Made by a program: the position numbers and the translations under genes
The notes under the pieces: model-generated
The model's database searches: none
Told to the model about the DNA's origin: nothing
What the model saw: only the letters and a program-made list of their open reading frames with translations
Shown: in pieces, positions 1 to 9,218 of the stretch
Layout: each line of letters starts with the position of its first letter
Position numbering within the stretch: the first letter of the stretch is position 1
Origin: Xanthobacteraceae bacterium
Lineage (GTDB): Bacteria; Pseudomonadota; Alphaproteobacteria; Rhizobiales; Xanthobacteraceae
DNA length: 47,133 nt
Direction: 5' to 3'
Assembly: GCA_029266425.1 (NCBI GenBank)
Contig: JAQSWY010000036.1
Span: 1-47,133 of the forward strand

Positions 1-1785
1 GCCTTCCTCGACGAGGCGGCGCCGCTGGCGAGCGGCAGCCACGCCGATGCCACGGCCTACCGTGTGAAGGAGGGCGCGCTTGAAGTCGCCCTGAAGAATG
101 GCGCCGTCACCACGCTGAAGGATCCCTCGCGCTTTGCCGGGCATCGCGGTTCGGAGGCGGCGCCGTCCGCGGTGCTGCTGGTCAATCATGGCCTGCATGT
201 CGAGATCGTCATCGACCGCACCCACCGCATCGGCGCCGATGACGCCGCCGGCGTCGCCGACATCGTCATCGAGGCCGCGGTCACCACCATCGTCGATTGC
301 GAGGACAGCGTCGCCGCCGTCGATGCCGAGGACAAGGTCGCGGTCTATCGCAACTGGCTCGGCCTGATGAAGGGCACCCTCTCCGCCAGCTTCGACAAGG
401 GCGGCAAGAGCGTCGAGCGCCATCTGGCCCAGGACCGCGTCTATACCGCCCCTGATGGCGGCACCCTGACGCTGCACGGCCGCAGCCTGCTGCTGGTGCG
501 CAATGTCGGCCACCACATGATGACCGACGCCGTGCTGGACGAGAGCGGCCAGCCGATCCCGGAAGCTTTGCTCGATGCCGCGGTCACCGCGCTGATCGCG
601 CTGCACGATCTGAAAGCCGCCGGCCCGATCCGCAACAGCCGCACCGGCTCGGTCTATATCGTCAAGCCGAAGATGCACGGCCCCGAGGAGGTCGGCTTCG
701 CCGTCGAACTGTTCGCGAGGGTGGAAAGCCTGCTCGGCATGGCGCCCGGCACCTTGAAGATCGGCATCATGGACGAGGAGCGCCGCACCAGCGCCAATCT
801 CCCCGCGGCGATCCACGCCGCCCGCGAGCGCGTGGTGTTCATCAATACCGGCTTCCTCGACCGCACCGGCGACGAGATCCACACCTCGATGGAGGCGGGT
901 CCGATGGTGCGCAAGAACGAGATGCGGGCGCAGGCCTGGATCAAGGCCTATGAGGATATGAACGTCGATGCCGGGCTCAATGCCCGGCTCGACGGCCATG
1001 GCCAGATCGGCAAGGGGATGTGGGCGATGCCGGACCGCATGGCCGACATGCTGACCCAGAAGATCGCCCACCCCATGGCCGGCGCCAACACCGCCTGGGT
1101 GCCGTCCCCCACCGCGGCGACGCTGCACGCGCTGCACTACCATGCGGTCGACGTGTTCGCCCGCCAGGCCGAGCTGCGCTCACGCCCGCCGGCTTCCCGG
1201 CACGACCTGTTGACCATCCCGGTGCTCGACCGCGGCAATTGGGAGCCGGCGGCGGTGCAGGAGGAGCTCGACAACAACATCCAGGGCATCCTCGGCTATG
1301 TGGTGCGCTGGATCGACCAGGGGGTCGGCTGCTCCAAGGTGCCGGACATTCACGATGTCGGGCTGATGGAGGACCGGGCGACGCTGCGCATCTCCTCGCA
1401 GCACGTCGCCAACTGGCTGCACCACGGCATTGTCAGCGAAGCCCAGGTCGAGGAGACGCTGCGCCGCATGGCGAAGGTGGTGGACCAGCAGAACGCCGGC
1501 GACCCGGCCTACTGGCCGATGGCGCCGGGCTACAACGGCCCGGCCTTCAAGGCCGCCCGCGACCTCATCCTCAATGGCCGCACCCAGCCCAACGGCTACA
1601 CCGAGTTCATCCTCCATGCGCGGAGGAAGGAAGCCAAGGCGCTCCAGGCCGGCCATGCGAGCTCAGCGGACCGGCGCGCCGCCGAACTGCGTCTCGCCGC
1701 GGTGCAGGCCCGCATCGCGCGGCCCTTGAGCCCGCCGCCCCGAGCCACGCAGCGTCCGCCGAGCCCCATGCAGGCCGCGGAGTAG
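1..1785 (+). CDS. glcB: Malate synthase G, 5' end cut off by the window edge
   Basis: Condenses glyoxylate with acetyl-CoA to malate in the glyoxylate bypass (cytosolic, Mg-dependent). The frame is open from base 1, so the gene starts upstream. By memory of E. coli GlcB (about 720 aa), roughly the first 170 residues are missing. Visible family blocks are the [13 protein letters not shown] segment, GIMDEERRT (active-site Arg region), [10 protein letters not shown], and [19 protein letters not shown]. The last holds the counterparts of the E. coli catalytic Cys617 (codon at 1330) and Asp631 (codon at 1372). The usual end near [13 protein letters not shown] is followed by a Pro/Ala/Arg-rich tail of about 45 residues that E. 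coli GlcB lacks. The gene converges on the minus-strand SDR gene with an 8-nt gap and no obvious terminator. Identity is very secure; the role of the tail is unknown. Confidence 0.97.
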   Translation, partial: AFLDEAAPLASGSHADATAYRVKEGALEVALKNGAVTTLKDPSRFAGHRGSEAAPSAVLLVNHGLHVEIVIDRTHRIGADDAAGVADIVIEAAVTTIVDCEDSVAAVDAEDKVAVYRNWLGLMKGTLSASFDKGGKSVERHLAQDRVYTAPDGGTLTLHGRSLLLVRNVGHHMMTDAVLDESGQPIPEALLDAAVTALIALHDLKAAGPIRNSRTGSVYIVKPKMHGPEEVGFAVELFARVESLLGMAPGTLKIGIMDEERRTSANLPAAIHAARERVVFINTGFLDRTGDEIHTSMEAGPMVRKNEMRAQAWIKAYEDMNVDAGLNARLDGHGQIGKGMWAMPDRMADMLTQKIAHPMAGANTAWVPSPTAATLHALHYHAVDVFARQAELRSRPPASRHDLLTIPVLDRGNWEPAAVQEELDNNIQGILGYVVRWIDQGVGCSKVPDIHDVGLMEDRATLRISSQHVANWLHHGIVSEAQVEETLRRMAKVVDQQNAGDPAYWPMAPGYNGPAFKAARDLILNGRTQPNGYTEFILHARRKEAKALQAGHASSADRRAAELRLAAVQARIARPLSPPPRATQRPPSPMQAAE

Positions 1786-1793
1786 CGTCGGCG

Positions 1794-2573
1794 TCACGGC
1801 AGATAGGCGCCGCCATTGACGTGCACGGTCTGGCCGGTGACGTAGCGTGCCGCCGGGCCGACCAGGAAGCGCACCATGGCGGCGACCTCTTCCGGCGTGC
1901 CGCGGCGGCCGAGGAGGTTCGCCGTGGTGGCGTGGTGGTGCGGCCGGCCGCCGCCTTCGCGCACCGTCTCGATCAGCCCGGGCGAGACCAGGTTCACCGT
2001 GATCTGGCGCTCCGCAAGCTCATGGGCAAGCGCCTTGGTCAGGCCGTCGAGACCGGCCTTGGCCGCGACCACATGCACCCGGTGGCTGGCGCCGGTATAG
2101 GCGGTGAGCCCGCCTATATTGACGATGGCGCCCTGGCCCGACTGCGAGAGCGCACCGAGCGCCGCCTTCACCGTGACGAAGGGCGCGTCGAGCGACAGCG
2201 CCATCACCTCGCGCCAACGCTCGAAGCTGAGTTCGTCGAGCGGCGCTTCGCCACGGACCGCCGCATTGTTGACGAGGATGTCGAGGCGGCCGAAGGCGTC
2301 AACGCCGGCGGCGACGATGGCGTCCACATCGGCCGGCTTGACGAGGTCGCCGAGCACGCCGATCGCCCGGCCACCCTTCGCCTCGATGGCGCCGACCACC
2401 TCGTCGACCGCCGCCCGGTCGCGCCGCCCCGTGACGATCACCGAGGCGCCGCCCTCGGCCAGCGTCAGCGCGATGGCGCGGCCAATATTGCGCGAGGCGC
2501 CGGTGACCAGCGCCACCCGCCCCTCGAGCTCACGCCCGCCGAACTGCGGGGCTTCCGGCACCGCGATGCTCAT
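1794..2573 (-). CDS. SDR-family protein lacking the catalytic Ser and Tyr
   Basis: 259-aa Rossmann-fold short-chain dehydrogenase/reductase family protein. The dinucleotide-binding turn TGASRNIGR (residues 24-32), the NNAA motif (102-105) and the C-terminal VNGG are present. At the catalytic positions Lys172 is kept, but the residue four before it, normally Tyr, is Val168. The residue 13 before that, normally Ser, is Gly155, and its neighbour 154 is also Gly. This follows directly from the codons around 2058-2110. Classical hydride-transfer chemistry is therefore doubtful. It could use another mechanism, act on a self-activated substrate, or be a binding subunit. Last gene of the GntR-MmgE/PrpD-Tct operon, overlapping the upstream MmgE/PrpD gene by 4 nt (ATGA), so it is probably translationally coupled. 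Annotating it simply as a 3-oxoacyl-ACP reductase would be unsafe. Confidence 0.88.
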   Translation of the reverse strand: MSIAVPEAPQFGGRELEGRVALVTGASRNIGRAIALTLAEGGASVIVTGRRDRAAVDEVVGAIEAKGGRAIGVLGDLVKPADVDAIVAAGVDAFGRLDILVNNAAVRGEAPLDELSFERWREVMALSLDAPFVTVKAALGALSQSGQGAIVNIGGLTAYTGASHRVHVVAAKAGLDGLTKALAHELAERQITVNLVSPGLIETVREGGGRPHHHATTANLLGRRGTPEEVAAMVRFLVGPAARYVTGQTVHVNGGAYLP

Positions 2574-3943
2574 GCGCGTGCCGCGGCAAGATCGATCGCC
2601 CCGCCATCAGCGATGCGACCGAGCGCGGCGCGCAGCGCGACGATGCCGGCCCCGTCGAGCCCGCCGAAGCGCAGGTTCGCCTCCAGCTTGTCGGCGAGCT
2701 CCTTCTCGGAGAGCGGCTCGCGCGCGCCGCCGCGCATGTGCGGCTGGCGGATCTCGTGCACCGAGCCATCGTTCAACCGGGCCTGGAGATGGCCGGTGAA
2801 ATTGCGCGGATATTCGTCATTGGGGTCGATCTCGTAGGAGACCTTCGCCGCCAGCGCCTGGACCACAGGGTCCTGCGAGCGTTCGTCGGTGAACTGGCCG
2901 AGGCCAGCCGCGCCGTCGATGAAGGCAACCGCCATGCAATAGGGCGTCGAGAACTTGCCGGCATAGCCGTTGGGCGGCCGGTGCTTCTCTTCCAGCGGCG
3001 CCCACAGCCGGTGTACCGTGCCTTCGCCGACCTTGCACGTGATCGAGACGATATCGTCCGCCGTAACCCCGCTCGCGGCGAGCTTGAGCGCACAATCGAC
3101 GAAGGGCTGGGTCATGGTCCCGCAGGCATAGGGCTTGAAAGCGAGGCCCTCGATCACCCAGCGGGTGCCGAGCCCATCGAGCAATTGGGCAAAGTCCGGC
3201 GCCTTGGACGGCGCGAACGCCTTGAACATGCCGTGCGCGCCCTCGAACACGGTGCGCGGCCCGGTGAAGCCGGCCTGCGCCAGATGCACGGCGCGCAGGC
3301 CGGCCTGGGCGTTGGCACCGGCATGCAGGCGCTTGGTCGAGGAACCGTCGGCGAGATATTCGATGATGCCGGAAGCCAGGCTGCCGGCAATGCCGAAGGC
3401 CCGGACCGTCGTCTCCACATCGAGCCCGAGCGCGGAGGCAACGGCGCCGGTTGCCGCCGGCGCGCCGAAGATGGCGGTCGGGTGGAAGCCCGCCTTGTGC
3501 GTCGCCTGCGGCGCGACGAGGCTGAGCCGGCACATGAGTTCGGCGCCGATGGCGATGCCGCGCATCACCGCCTCACCACTGAGTCCGTGCTGCTCGGCCG
3601 CGGCGAGCACCGCCGGCACCACCACGGCGCCCGGATGCACCGGGCCGCCTTCGAAGGTGTCGTCATAGTCCTCGCCGTGCGCCGCGGTGCCATTGACGAG
3701 CGCGGCGTCATACATGCCCAGCCGGCGCTGATGGCCGAGCGCGGTGCAGCGGCCTTCATCGACCGCGCTGGCGAGCGCGGCGCCGACATAGTCGGTCTCC
3801 CGTGCCGCCACCGCGAGGCCGGCAATGTCGAAGATCAGGTTCCGGCACACTGCCTTGGCGGCCGGAGAGGGCCTGGCGGTGGTGACGAAGGCGGCGAGCT
3901 CGGCAGCGACCGGCGCGGCGATCACGGGACTATGCTGGTTCAT
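2570..3943 (-). CDS. MmgE/PrpD family protein (copy 1)
   Basis: 457-aa member of the MmgE/PrpD family, which includes 2-methylcitrate dehydratase and cis-aconitate decarboxylase. These cytosolic enzymes eliminate water or CO2 from polycarboxylates. Family hallmarks are the helical N-terminus with the FDIAGLAVA segment, the HGEDYDDTFEGGPVHPGAVV block (about residues 93-112) with its conserved acidic and His residues, FHPTAIFGAPAATGAV, and SSTKRLHAGANAQAGL. It overlaps tctA upstream and the SDR gene downstream by 4 nt each. It is clearly different in sequence from the other MmgE/PrpD gene of the same operon (7042-8484), so the two probably do successive or alternative steps. Context with a tricarboxylate-type transporter suggests a carboxylate substrate; the exact compound cannot be told from sequence. 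Confidence 0.93.
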   Translation of the reverse strand: MNQHSPVIAAPVAAELAAFVTTARPSPAAKAVCRNLIFDIAGLAVAARETDYVGAALASAVDEGRCTALGHQRRLGMYDAALVNGTAAHGEDYDDTFEGGPVHPGAVVVPAVLAAAEQHGLSGEAVMRGIAIGAELMCRLSLVAPQATHKAGFHPTAIFGAPAATGAVASALGLDVETTVRAFGIAGSLASGIIEYLADGSSTKRLHAGANAQAGLRAVHLAQAGFTGPRTVFEGAHGMFKAFAPSKAPDFAQLLDGLGTRWVIEGLAFKPYACGTMTQPFVDCALKLAASGVTADDIVSITCKVGEGTVHRLWAPLEEKHRPPNGYAGKFSTPYCMAVAFIDGAAGLGQFTDERSQDPVVQALAAKVSYEIDPNDEYPRNFTGHLQARLNDGSVHEIRQPHMRGGAREPLSEKELADKLEANLRFGGLDGAGIVALRAALGRIADGGAIDLAAARA

Positions 3944-5436
3944 GAATGCGCTTCCTGAAGTTTCGCCTTGCGGGCGTCACGCAGCTCGCGGCTCAGCGAG
4001 TAGATGACGAAGCCGCAGGCGGCGAGCAAAAGGGCGAGGCAGATCGGATCCTGGAGGAAGACCATGAGGTCGCCGCCCGACAGCACCAGCGAGCGCCGGT
4101 AGCTCGATTCCACCATGTGGCCGAGCACCACGCCGAGGATCATCGGCAGGAAGGGGAATTTGGCGAGCCGCATCAGAAAGCCGACCAGGCCGAGGCAGAG
4201 CGCGATGCCGAGATCAAACGTCGAATTGTTGAGCGTGTAGATGCCCGACAGGATCAGCGCGAAGATGAAGGCGGCGCGATAGGGGCGCGGCCGATTCACC
4301 AGCCAGATGGCGGCGGGCAATATGATGATGCCGATGCCGATCTGCGCGATGATGGCGATGAGCGAGCCGACATAGAGGCTGTCGATCACCTGCGGGTTCT
4401 GCTCGAACAGCCGCGGGCCGGGCAAGAGGCCGTGCATCAGCAGGCCGCCAAGCAGAACGGCGGTGGAGTTCGAGCTCGGGATGCCGAAGCTGAGCAGCGG
4501 GATCAGCGCGGTGCTGGCCACCGTGTTGTTGGCGGTCTCCGGCGCGGCGACGCCTTCTTCCGAGCCCTTGCCGAACTTCTCCGGCGTCTTCGACCAGCGC
4601 CGCGCCTCATTGTAGGACATGAAGGCCGCGATCGAACCGCCTCCGCCCGGGGTAAGGCCTTCGAACAGGCCGAGGATGCAGCCGATGATCTGCGAGCGCT
4701 TGAGCCTGTTCATCAGTGCGAGGCTCGGCAGGCGGATGCGCACCGATTCCTTGAGCCGGGTGAGCGAAGTGGAGCCCGACTGGCTCATCAACTCGGTGAG
4801 CGCGAACAGCCCCACCATCACCAGCACCGGCTCGACGCCGTTCAACAGGTCCGGGATGTCGAAGGTGAAACGGGTCACCCCGGAGATCGGGTCGGTGCCG
4901 ACGGTGGAGATCATCAGGCCGATCACCGCGGCGGCGAGGCCCTTGACCAGCGAGCCGCCGGTCATCGAGGCGATGACGCTGAGGCCAAGTATGCCGAGGC
5001 CGAAATAGGAGGGCGGGGTGAAGGCGAGCGCCAGCCAGGACAAGGGCTCGGTTAGCATCACCAGCATGGCGAGGCCGAACAGCGAGCCGACCACGCCGGA
5101 CATCAGCGAGATGCCGAGCGCTTCGCCGGCACGGCCCTGGCGGTTCATCTCATAGCCGTCGATCACCGTGGCCGCGGCGGAATTGGTGCCGGGCGTGCGG
5201 ATCAGGATGGCGGGGATGGAGCCGCCGTATTCGGCGCCGATATAGACGCAGGCGAGCAGCGCGATCGCCATCGCCGGGTCCATCGTATAGGTGAAGGGCA
5301 GCACGAGGGCCATGGTGATCGAGGCCGAGATGCCGGGCAGCGAGCCGCCGAGAATGCCCCAGACGAGGCCGGCAATGGCGACGAAGATCAGCGGCGTGCC
5401 GGTGATGAGATGGACGATGTCCCAGAATGTCGCCAT
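3940..5436 (-). CDS. tctA: Tripartite tricarboxylate transporter large permease TctA
   Basis: 498-aa integral membrane protein and the large transport subunit of a TctABC (TTT) secondary carrier, which takes up di/tricarboxylates and other organic acids with a periplasmic binding protein. The family signature GGSLPGISASITMALVLPF near residue 30 and GGSIPAILIRTPGTNSAAAT near residue 75 are both present, as is GLTPGGGGSIAAFMSYNEA. About 10-12 hydrophobic segments run through the whole length, normal for the family. Its start overlaps the tctB stop by 1 nt (TGATG) and its end overlaps the next MmgE/PrpD gene by 4 nt, so translational coupling is likely. Ligand unknown; the two MmgE/PrpD neighbours point to a polycarboxylate. 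Confidence 0.96.
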   Translation of the reverse strand: MATFWDIVHLITGTPLIFVAIAGLVWGILGGSLPGISASITMALVLPFTYTMDPAMAIALLACVYIGAEYGGSIPAILIRTPGTNSAAATVIDGYEMNRQGRAGEALGISLMSGVVGSLFGLAMLVMLTEPLSWLALAFTPPSYFGLGILGLSVIASMTGGSLVKGLAAAVIGLMISTVGTDPISGVTRFTFDIPDLLNGVEPVLVMVGLFALTELMSQSGSTSLTRLKESVRIRLPSLALMNRLKRSQIIGCILGLFEGLTPGGGGSIAAFMSYNEARRWSKTPEKFGKGSEEGVAAPETANNTVASTALIPLLSFGIPSSNSTAVLLGGLLMHGLLPGPRLFEQNPQVIDSLYVGSLIAIIAQIGIGIIILPAAIWLVNRPRPYRAAFIFALILSGIYTLNNSTFDLGIALCLGLVGFLMRLAKFPFLPMILGVVLGHMVESSYRRSLVLSGGDLMVFLQDPICLALLLAACGFVIYSLSRELRDARKAKLQEAHS

Positions 5437-5924
5437 CAGACCAGTCCTCCGAACAGTATGCCGACCGGCTGGTTGACGCCGAGCAGCTTGACGAACACCG
5501 CCCAGTAGAGGAGGGCACCGCCAAGGGCGGCCGCCGGCACGGTCCAGGGCCGCGGGGCACCTTCATAGAGCGCCACGGCCGCGATCAGCAGGGCAACGCT
5601 GAGAAAGTAGCCGACATAGGGAAGCAGCAGCACATAGGCGGCGCCGAACAGCAGGAAGCCGATCGCGCGCGGCAGCTTCGCGTCATGCTCTTCCTCCTCG
5701 ACGTCGTCGGCCGGGGCGTGGCTCGCCTCCACCGGCTTCGCCGCAAGCAGGGAGCGCACCAGCAGGATCAGGCCCAGACCGGCAAGGGCGACGGTGAGCA
5801 CGCGGGGCAGGCCCACCGCGCCCACCTCGTCGGAGAGGGTGCTGTCGGGAATGGCGCCGGTCGCCCAATAATAGGCTCCCGCCAGCGCCAGCAGCACGAG
5901 GCCGCTCAGACTATCCTTGTTCAT
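5436..5924 (-). CDS. tctB: Tripartite tricarboxylate transporter small permease TctB
   Basis: About 162-aa small membrane subunit of the TctABC carrier. Four hydrophobic stretches are visible: an N-terminal helix starting SGLVLLALAGAYYWATG, VLTVALAGLGLILLV, a central AIGFLLFGAAYVLLL, and the C-terminal LLIAAVALYE to LLYWAVFVKLLG region. A Glu-rich loop (VEEEEHD) lies between helices 2 and 3. I chose the ATG at 5924; an in-frame GTG three codons upstream (5933) is possible, and neither has a strong Shine-Dalgarno sequence. It is separated from tctC by 87 nt containing a perfect 11-bp inverted repeat, and runs straight into tctA. Confidence 0.9.
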   Translation of the reverse strand: MNKDSLSGLVLLALAGAYYWATGAIPDSTLSDEVGAVGLPRVLTVALAGLGLILLVRSLLAAKPVEASHAPADDVEEEEHDAKLPRAIGFLLFGAAYVLLLPYVGYFLSVALLIAAVALYEGAPRPWTVPAAALGGALLYWAVFVKLLGVNQPVGILFGGLV

Positions 5925-5952
5925 GGCAGGCACTCGTTATCTGGAGAGTGTC

Positions 5953-5976
5953 CGGCACGGGCCTTGGCCCGTGCCG
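5953..5976. repeat. Perfect 11-bp inverted repeat between tctC and tctB
   Basis: The sequence reads CGGCACGGGCC, a 2-nt centre, then GGCCCGTGCCG, so a very stable stem can form in the tct mRNA between the binding-protein gene and the membrane genes. No T-run follows on the minus strand, so a classical terminator is unlikely. A 3'-end-stabilising hairpin that raises tctC mRNA over tctBA is the likelier reading (inference). Confidence 0.7.
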
Positions 5977-6011
5977 TTCAACCGACAGGCGCAGAACGGC
6001 TCATCGCCGAG

Positions 6012-6980
6012 CTACTTGATCGCGCCGGTTTCCTTCAGGAAGCCCTCGGTGGTGGTGGCGAAGTCGTTCACGAAGGTCGGGTAGTCCTTGTGCGCGATGA
6101 ACTTCGGCACCAGCACCTCTTCGGTGTAGGTCTTCTTGTAGTCGGGGTCGGCCAGCACCTTCTGAATAGCCTCGTCCCAGATCTTGGTGACGTTCTCCGG
6201 CAGGCCCTTGGGGCCGGCGAGGCCGCGGAACTTCACCAGCTGGACGTCGAAGCCGGATTCCTTCACGGTCGGCACGTCCGGCTTCTCGGGAATGCGCTCG
6301 GGATTGAAGGTGGCGAGGATACGGATCTTGCCGGCCTCGAGCTGTGAGCGGACCTCCTGGATTTCGCCGATGCCGATATCGAGCGTGCCGTTGAGCACGT
6401 TCAGCATCATGTCGCCGCCGCCCTCATGGGTGACGATCGCGGGAGTGACGCCGGCGGCGCGCTTGAGCTGCTCGGCGGCCTGGCGCTCCAGCGAAGCCGG
6501 ATTGGCGGCGCCCCAGCGGCCACGCTCCTTCTTGGCGTGGTCGACGACGTCCTTGAGCGTCTTGAACGGGCCGTCCGTGCGCGTGTAGATGATCTCGCTG
6601 TCGGCGAAGACATTCACCAGCGGCTCCAGGTCCTTATAGGTCTTGGGCGGCTTGCTCATCAGCGAGGTGTAGATATAGGTCGGCGTCGTCGCATAGAAGA
6701 CGCTGCCGTCGGCCGGCGCGCCGGCGGTGCGGGCGACCGCCTTGGCCCCCGAGCCACCTTGCACGTTCTCGACGATGAAAGTAGCGTTGATATACTTGCC
6801 GAGATACTTGCTGAGCTCGCGCAGGAACACGTCGGAGCCGCCGCCGGGGCTCGAATGGGTCACCAGGGTGACCACCTTTTGCGGATAGGGCGCCGGCTGC
6901 GCTGCCGCCTTGTCCGCCAGTCCGGCTGCGCCAACAAGTGTGCCGGCTAATAGAAATGCTAGAGCTGCCTTGAGTGTCAT
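6012..6980 (-). CDS. tctC: TctC/Bug-family periplasmic solute-binding protein
   Basis: 322-aa extracytoplasmic binding protein of the tripartite tricarboxylate transporter, delivering the ligand to TctAB. The start at 6980 is chosen over upstream in-frame codons because GGGAGG lies just before this ATG and a clean signal peptide follows: MTLK, a hydrophobic core, then GLADKAAAQP. The mature part opens with YPQKVVTLVTHSSPGGGSDVFLRELSKYL, the usual Bug ligand-loop region. It also has the family's SEIIYTR, VTHEGGGDMMLNVLNGTLDIGIG and FRGLAGPKGLPE blocks. It is preceded by an MmgE/PrpD gene (61-nt gap) and followed by an intercistronic stem-loop before tctB. Bug proteins bind very varied carboxylates, so the ligand stays open. 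Confidence 0.95.
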   Translation of the reverse strand: MTLKAALAFLLAGTLVGAAGLADKAAAQPAPYPQKVVTLVTHSSPGGGSDVFLRELSKYLGKYINATFIVENVQGGSGAKAVARTAGAPADGSVFYATTPTYIYTSLMSKPPKTYKDLEPLVNVFADSEIIYTRTDGPFKTLKDVVDHAKKERGRWGAANPASLERQAAEQLKRAAGVTPAIVTHEGGGDMMLNVLNGTLDIGIGEIQEVRSQLEAGKIRILATFNPERIPEKPDVPTVKESGFDVQLVKFRGLAGPKGLPENVTKIWDEAIQKVLADPDYKKTYTEEVLVPKFIAHKDYPTFVNDFATTTEGFLKETGAIK

Positions 6981-7041
6981 CGTCCGTCCTCCCATGGATG
7001 GCGGCGCCTCTTTGGGGCGCTCGCCGGCTTGGATCGTGGTT

Positions 7042-8484
7042 TTATTCGGCGACGGCACGCAATGCCTGACGGGCGGTGCCGGTGCCGGCGATCAGGCTCA
7101 TCAGGCGCGCCAGGTCGGCGCCCCGGTCGATGCTGCGCACCAGGCCGAGAAGCTCGCGCTGTTCGCTTTCCCCGAGCACGCCCTCGGCGCACATGAAGAA
7201 CTTGCCGTCGAGATCGGCATCGCTGATCGGGTTCAGCGGGCCGCCGCGATAGCGCTCGTCCGCCCACTGCACCAAAGTGCGCTCATCCTTGGTGTCGACC
7301 TCGATGCGCGAGCGGATCAGGTCATAGCCGAGCGCATCGATCTCCGGGTCGTTGATGACCTCGGTGCGGGCCTGAAGATCCTGCATCGCCGGGCCGGCGA
7401 CGAAGGCATCCTCGAACTCGTGATGGCTGGCGCGGCGGCACAGCACGATCATGGCGAGCAGCGCCGGCATCGAGAACTTGGCCTGCAGATGGTTGCGGGC
7501 GATCGGATAGCGGATCGGCTCGATGATGTTCTTGCCGGCGACGAAGCGCACGCGCTCCACCTGCTCGGGCTTGAGATCGTGGTCGAGCACCAGCTTCAGC
7601 ATGGCGTCCATGGACTGGTGGGTCAGGATGCCCGACGGATAGGGCTTGATCGACACGCCGGGGCTCTCGATGGTCAGCGGGGCGCCGAAGCCCTGATTGG
7701 CCTTGCCGGCGTCGAAGCCCTCGCCCATCACCGAGAAGAAGCCCCAGGGGCCGTCGAGCGCAGTCGGGTCGGCATCGAAGCCGCGGGCGGCCAGCAGCGC
7801 CGCGGTCACTCCGTTCTCGCAGGCGCGGCCGACATGCAGCGGCTTGGTCATGGTGCCGAAATTGACGCGGATGCCGGCAGCGAGGCTGGCGGCGATGCCG
7901 AAGCCATGGGCGAGCTTCTCGCCGCTGAGGCCGAGCAGCCTGGCGGCGGCGACATAGGCGCCGAAGGTGCCGACGGTGCCGCTGGAATGATGGCCGCGGC
8001 GGTAGTGGCGCGGCGTCATCCATTCCGAGATCTTGCATTCCACCTCGAAGCCGAGCTGGAAGGCCAGCATCACCTCGCGCCCGTCGCGCTGGCCGATCTG
8101 CTCGGCGACGATCAGCGCCGCCGTGAGCGGGGGAACGGTCGGATGGGTGAGCAGGCCATAGACATGGGCGGGATCATTCGAGACCTGGGTGTCGTCCCAG
8201 TCATGGGCGTGGCCGGCCGTGCCCCACACCCGCGCGGCAAGCGCCGCCGGCACCTTGGCCGGGCCCGCCGCCGGCAGCGCCGCGTCGCCGCGCCCGCCCT
8301 GGTCGAGCGCGTCCTCGATGAGGATGCGCACCGAATGCTCCTGGCTGCCGGCGAGATAGAGGCCGACGGCGTCGACCATGCAGCGGCGGCCGATCCGCAG
8401 CGCCTCCGCGGGAAGGTCCGCATAGGCGGTGGATTCCACGAAGCGCAAAGCCTGGCGGGTGATGTCGGTGGCGGGTGCGCTCAC
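7042..8484 (-). CDS. MmgE/PrpD family protein (copy 2)
   Basis: 480-aa MmgE/PrpD-family enzyme, the first structural gene after the GntR regulator (41-nt gap). Starts with GTG at 8484, supported by AGGAG eight bases upstream. Family blocks are the N-terminal CMVDAVGLYLAGS, GHAHDWDDTQV followed by HPTVPPLTAAL, HHSSGTVGTFGAYVAAARLLGLS and the MTKPLHVGRACENG stretch that shapes the active-site pocket. The catalytic-region Asp and His residues appear intact. It shares only family motifs with copy 1 at 2570-3943. Probable role: dehydration or decarboxylation of a polycarboxylate imported by TctABC (inference from family and operon). Confidence 0.93.
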   Translation of the reverse strand: MSAPATDITRQALRFVESTAYADLPAEALRIGRRCMVDAVGLYLAGSQEHSVRILIEDALDQGGRGDAALPAAGPAKVPAALAARVWGTAGHAHDWDDTQVSNDPAHVYGLLTHPTVPPLTAALIVAEQIGQRDGREVMLAFQLGFEVECKISEWMTPRHYRRGHHSSGTVGTFGAYVAAARLLGLSGEKLAHGFGIAASLAAGIRVNFGTMTKPLHVGRACENGVTAALLAARGFDADPTALDGPWGFFSVMGEGFDAGKANQGFGAPLTIESPGVSIKPYPSGILTHQSMDAMLKLVLDHDLKPEQVERVRFVAGKNIIEPIRYPIARNHLQAKFSMPALLAMIVLCRRASHHEFEDAFVAGPAMQDLQARTEVINDPEIDALGYDLIRSRIEVDTKDERTLVQWADERYRGGPLNPISDADLDGKFFMCAEGVLGESEQRELLGLVRSIDRGADLARLMSLIAGTGTARQALRAVAE

Positions 8485-8525
8485 GTGGAAACTCCTGTCG
8501 GAAAGTCTGAAGGCCGGTAGCAGGC

Positions 8526-9200
8526 TCAGGTGAGATTGGGGGTGGACATCAGGCGGTCTTTCGCCGTCGCCACATGATTGAGATGCACGGCCTGGGCACG
8601 GTCGGGATCATGCGCGGCGATCGCATCCACCATCTCGTGATGCTCCTTGTTCGAGGCCTCGATCGAGTCCCTGAGCATCAGGTTGCGGCTGCGATAGAGC
8701 CGGAGCTGCTTGATGAGCGAGAGATATTGGCTTGCCAGCACCGGATTGCCGGCATGCTCGACGATGAATTCGTGCAGGGCGAAATTCTCCCGCACATAGT
8801 GGTCGTAATCGTCCCGGGCGATCGCCTCGTCCATGGCGGCGACGAAGCCGCGCAGCCGGGCAATCTCCTCGTCCGTGGCGCGGATCGCCAGCAGCCTTCC
8901 GGCAAGCGCGAACAGGAAGGCGCGCACATCATAGATGTCCGCGGCCTGCGCTGCGGTCAGGCGGCGCACGAACACGCCGCGATTGGGGATCTGCTCGATG
9001 AGGCCGCTCGCCTCGAGCGAGCGCAGCGCCTCGCGCACCGGCCCGCGGCTGATGCCGAAACGGAGCGCCAGCTCCTTCTCATTGATGCGGTCGCCAGGGG
9101 AGTACTCGCCGCCGAGGATGACCCGCTGGATCTCCTCCTCGATGAGCATCGGCAGCGATCGGGACTTGAGCAGTTCGATTGCGCTGGTGGGCACGGGCAT
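8526..9200 (-). CDS. GntR-family (FCD/FadR-type) transcriptional regulator
   Basis: 224-aa repressor. The N-terminal winged helix-turn-helix, about residues 17-80, holds EEIQRVILGGEYSPGDRINEKELA and GISRGPVREALRSLEASGLIEQIPNRGVFV, the GntR signature. The all-helical C-terminal FCD ligand-binding domain has the metal-type His pattern FALHEFIVEHAGN, EHHEMVDAI and HLNHV. Such proteins usually sense a small organic acid bound at a metal centre. It is the promoter-proximal gene of the MmgE/PrpD-Tct-SDR operon and so probably autoregulates it. A consensus TTGACA -35 box and a TGTCGACA palindrome lie just upstream. The start at 9200 has a GGGAGG nearly touching the ATG, so the start is slightly uncertain. 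Confidence 0.94.
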   Translation of the reverse strand: MPVPTSAIELLKSRSLPMLIEEEIQRVILGGEYSPGDRINEKELALRFGISRGPVREALRSLEASGLIEQIPNRGVFVRRLTAAQAADIYDVRAFLFALAGRLLAIRATDEEIARLRGFVAAMDEAIARDDYDHYVRENFALHEFIVEHAGNPVLASQYLSLIKQLRLYRSRNLMLRDSIEASNKEHHEMVDAIAAHDPDRAQAVHLNHVATAKDRLMSTPNLT

Positions 9201-9218
9201 CCTCCCTCACGGGGGAGT

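Noticed and set aside
1020..2837. Long plus-strand frame of about 605 codons
   Set aside because: It runs out of frame through glcB and antisense to the SDR and MmgE/PrpD genes; low-complexity Arg/Gly/Ala content typical of shadow frames in high-GC DNA.
2570..8484. The MmgE/PrpD genes as a prp (2-methylcitrate) operon
   Set aside because: No prpB, prpC or acnD-like gene is nearby and two divergent copies occur with a Tct transporter, so propionate metabolism is not supported.
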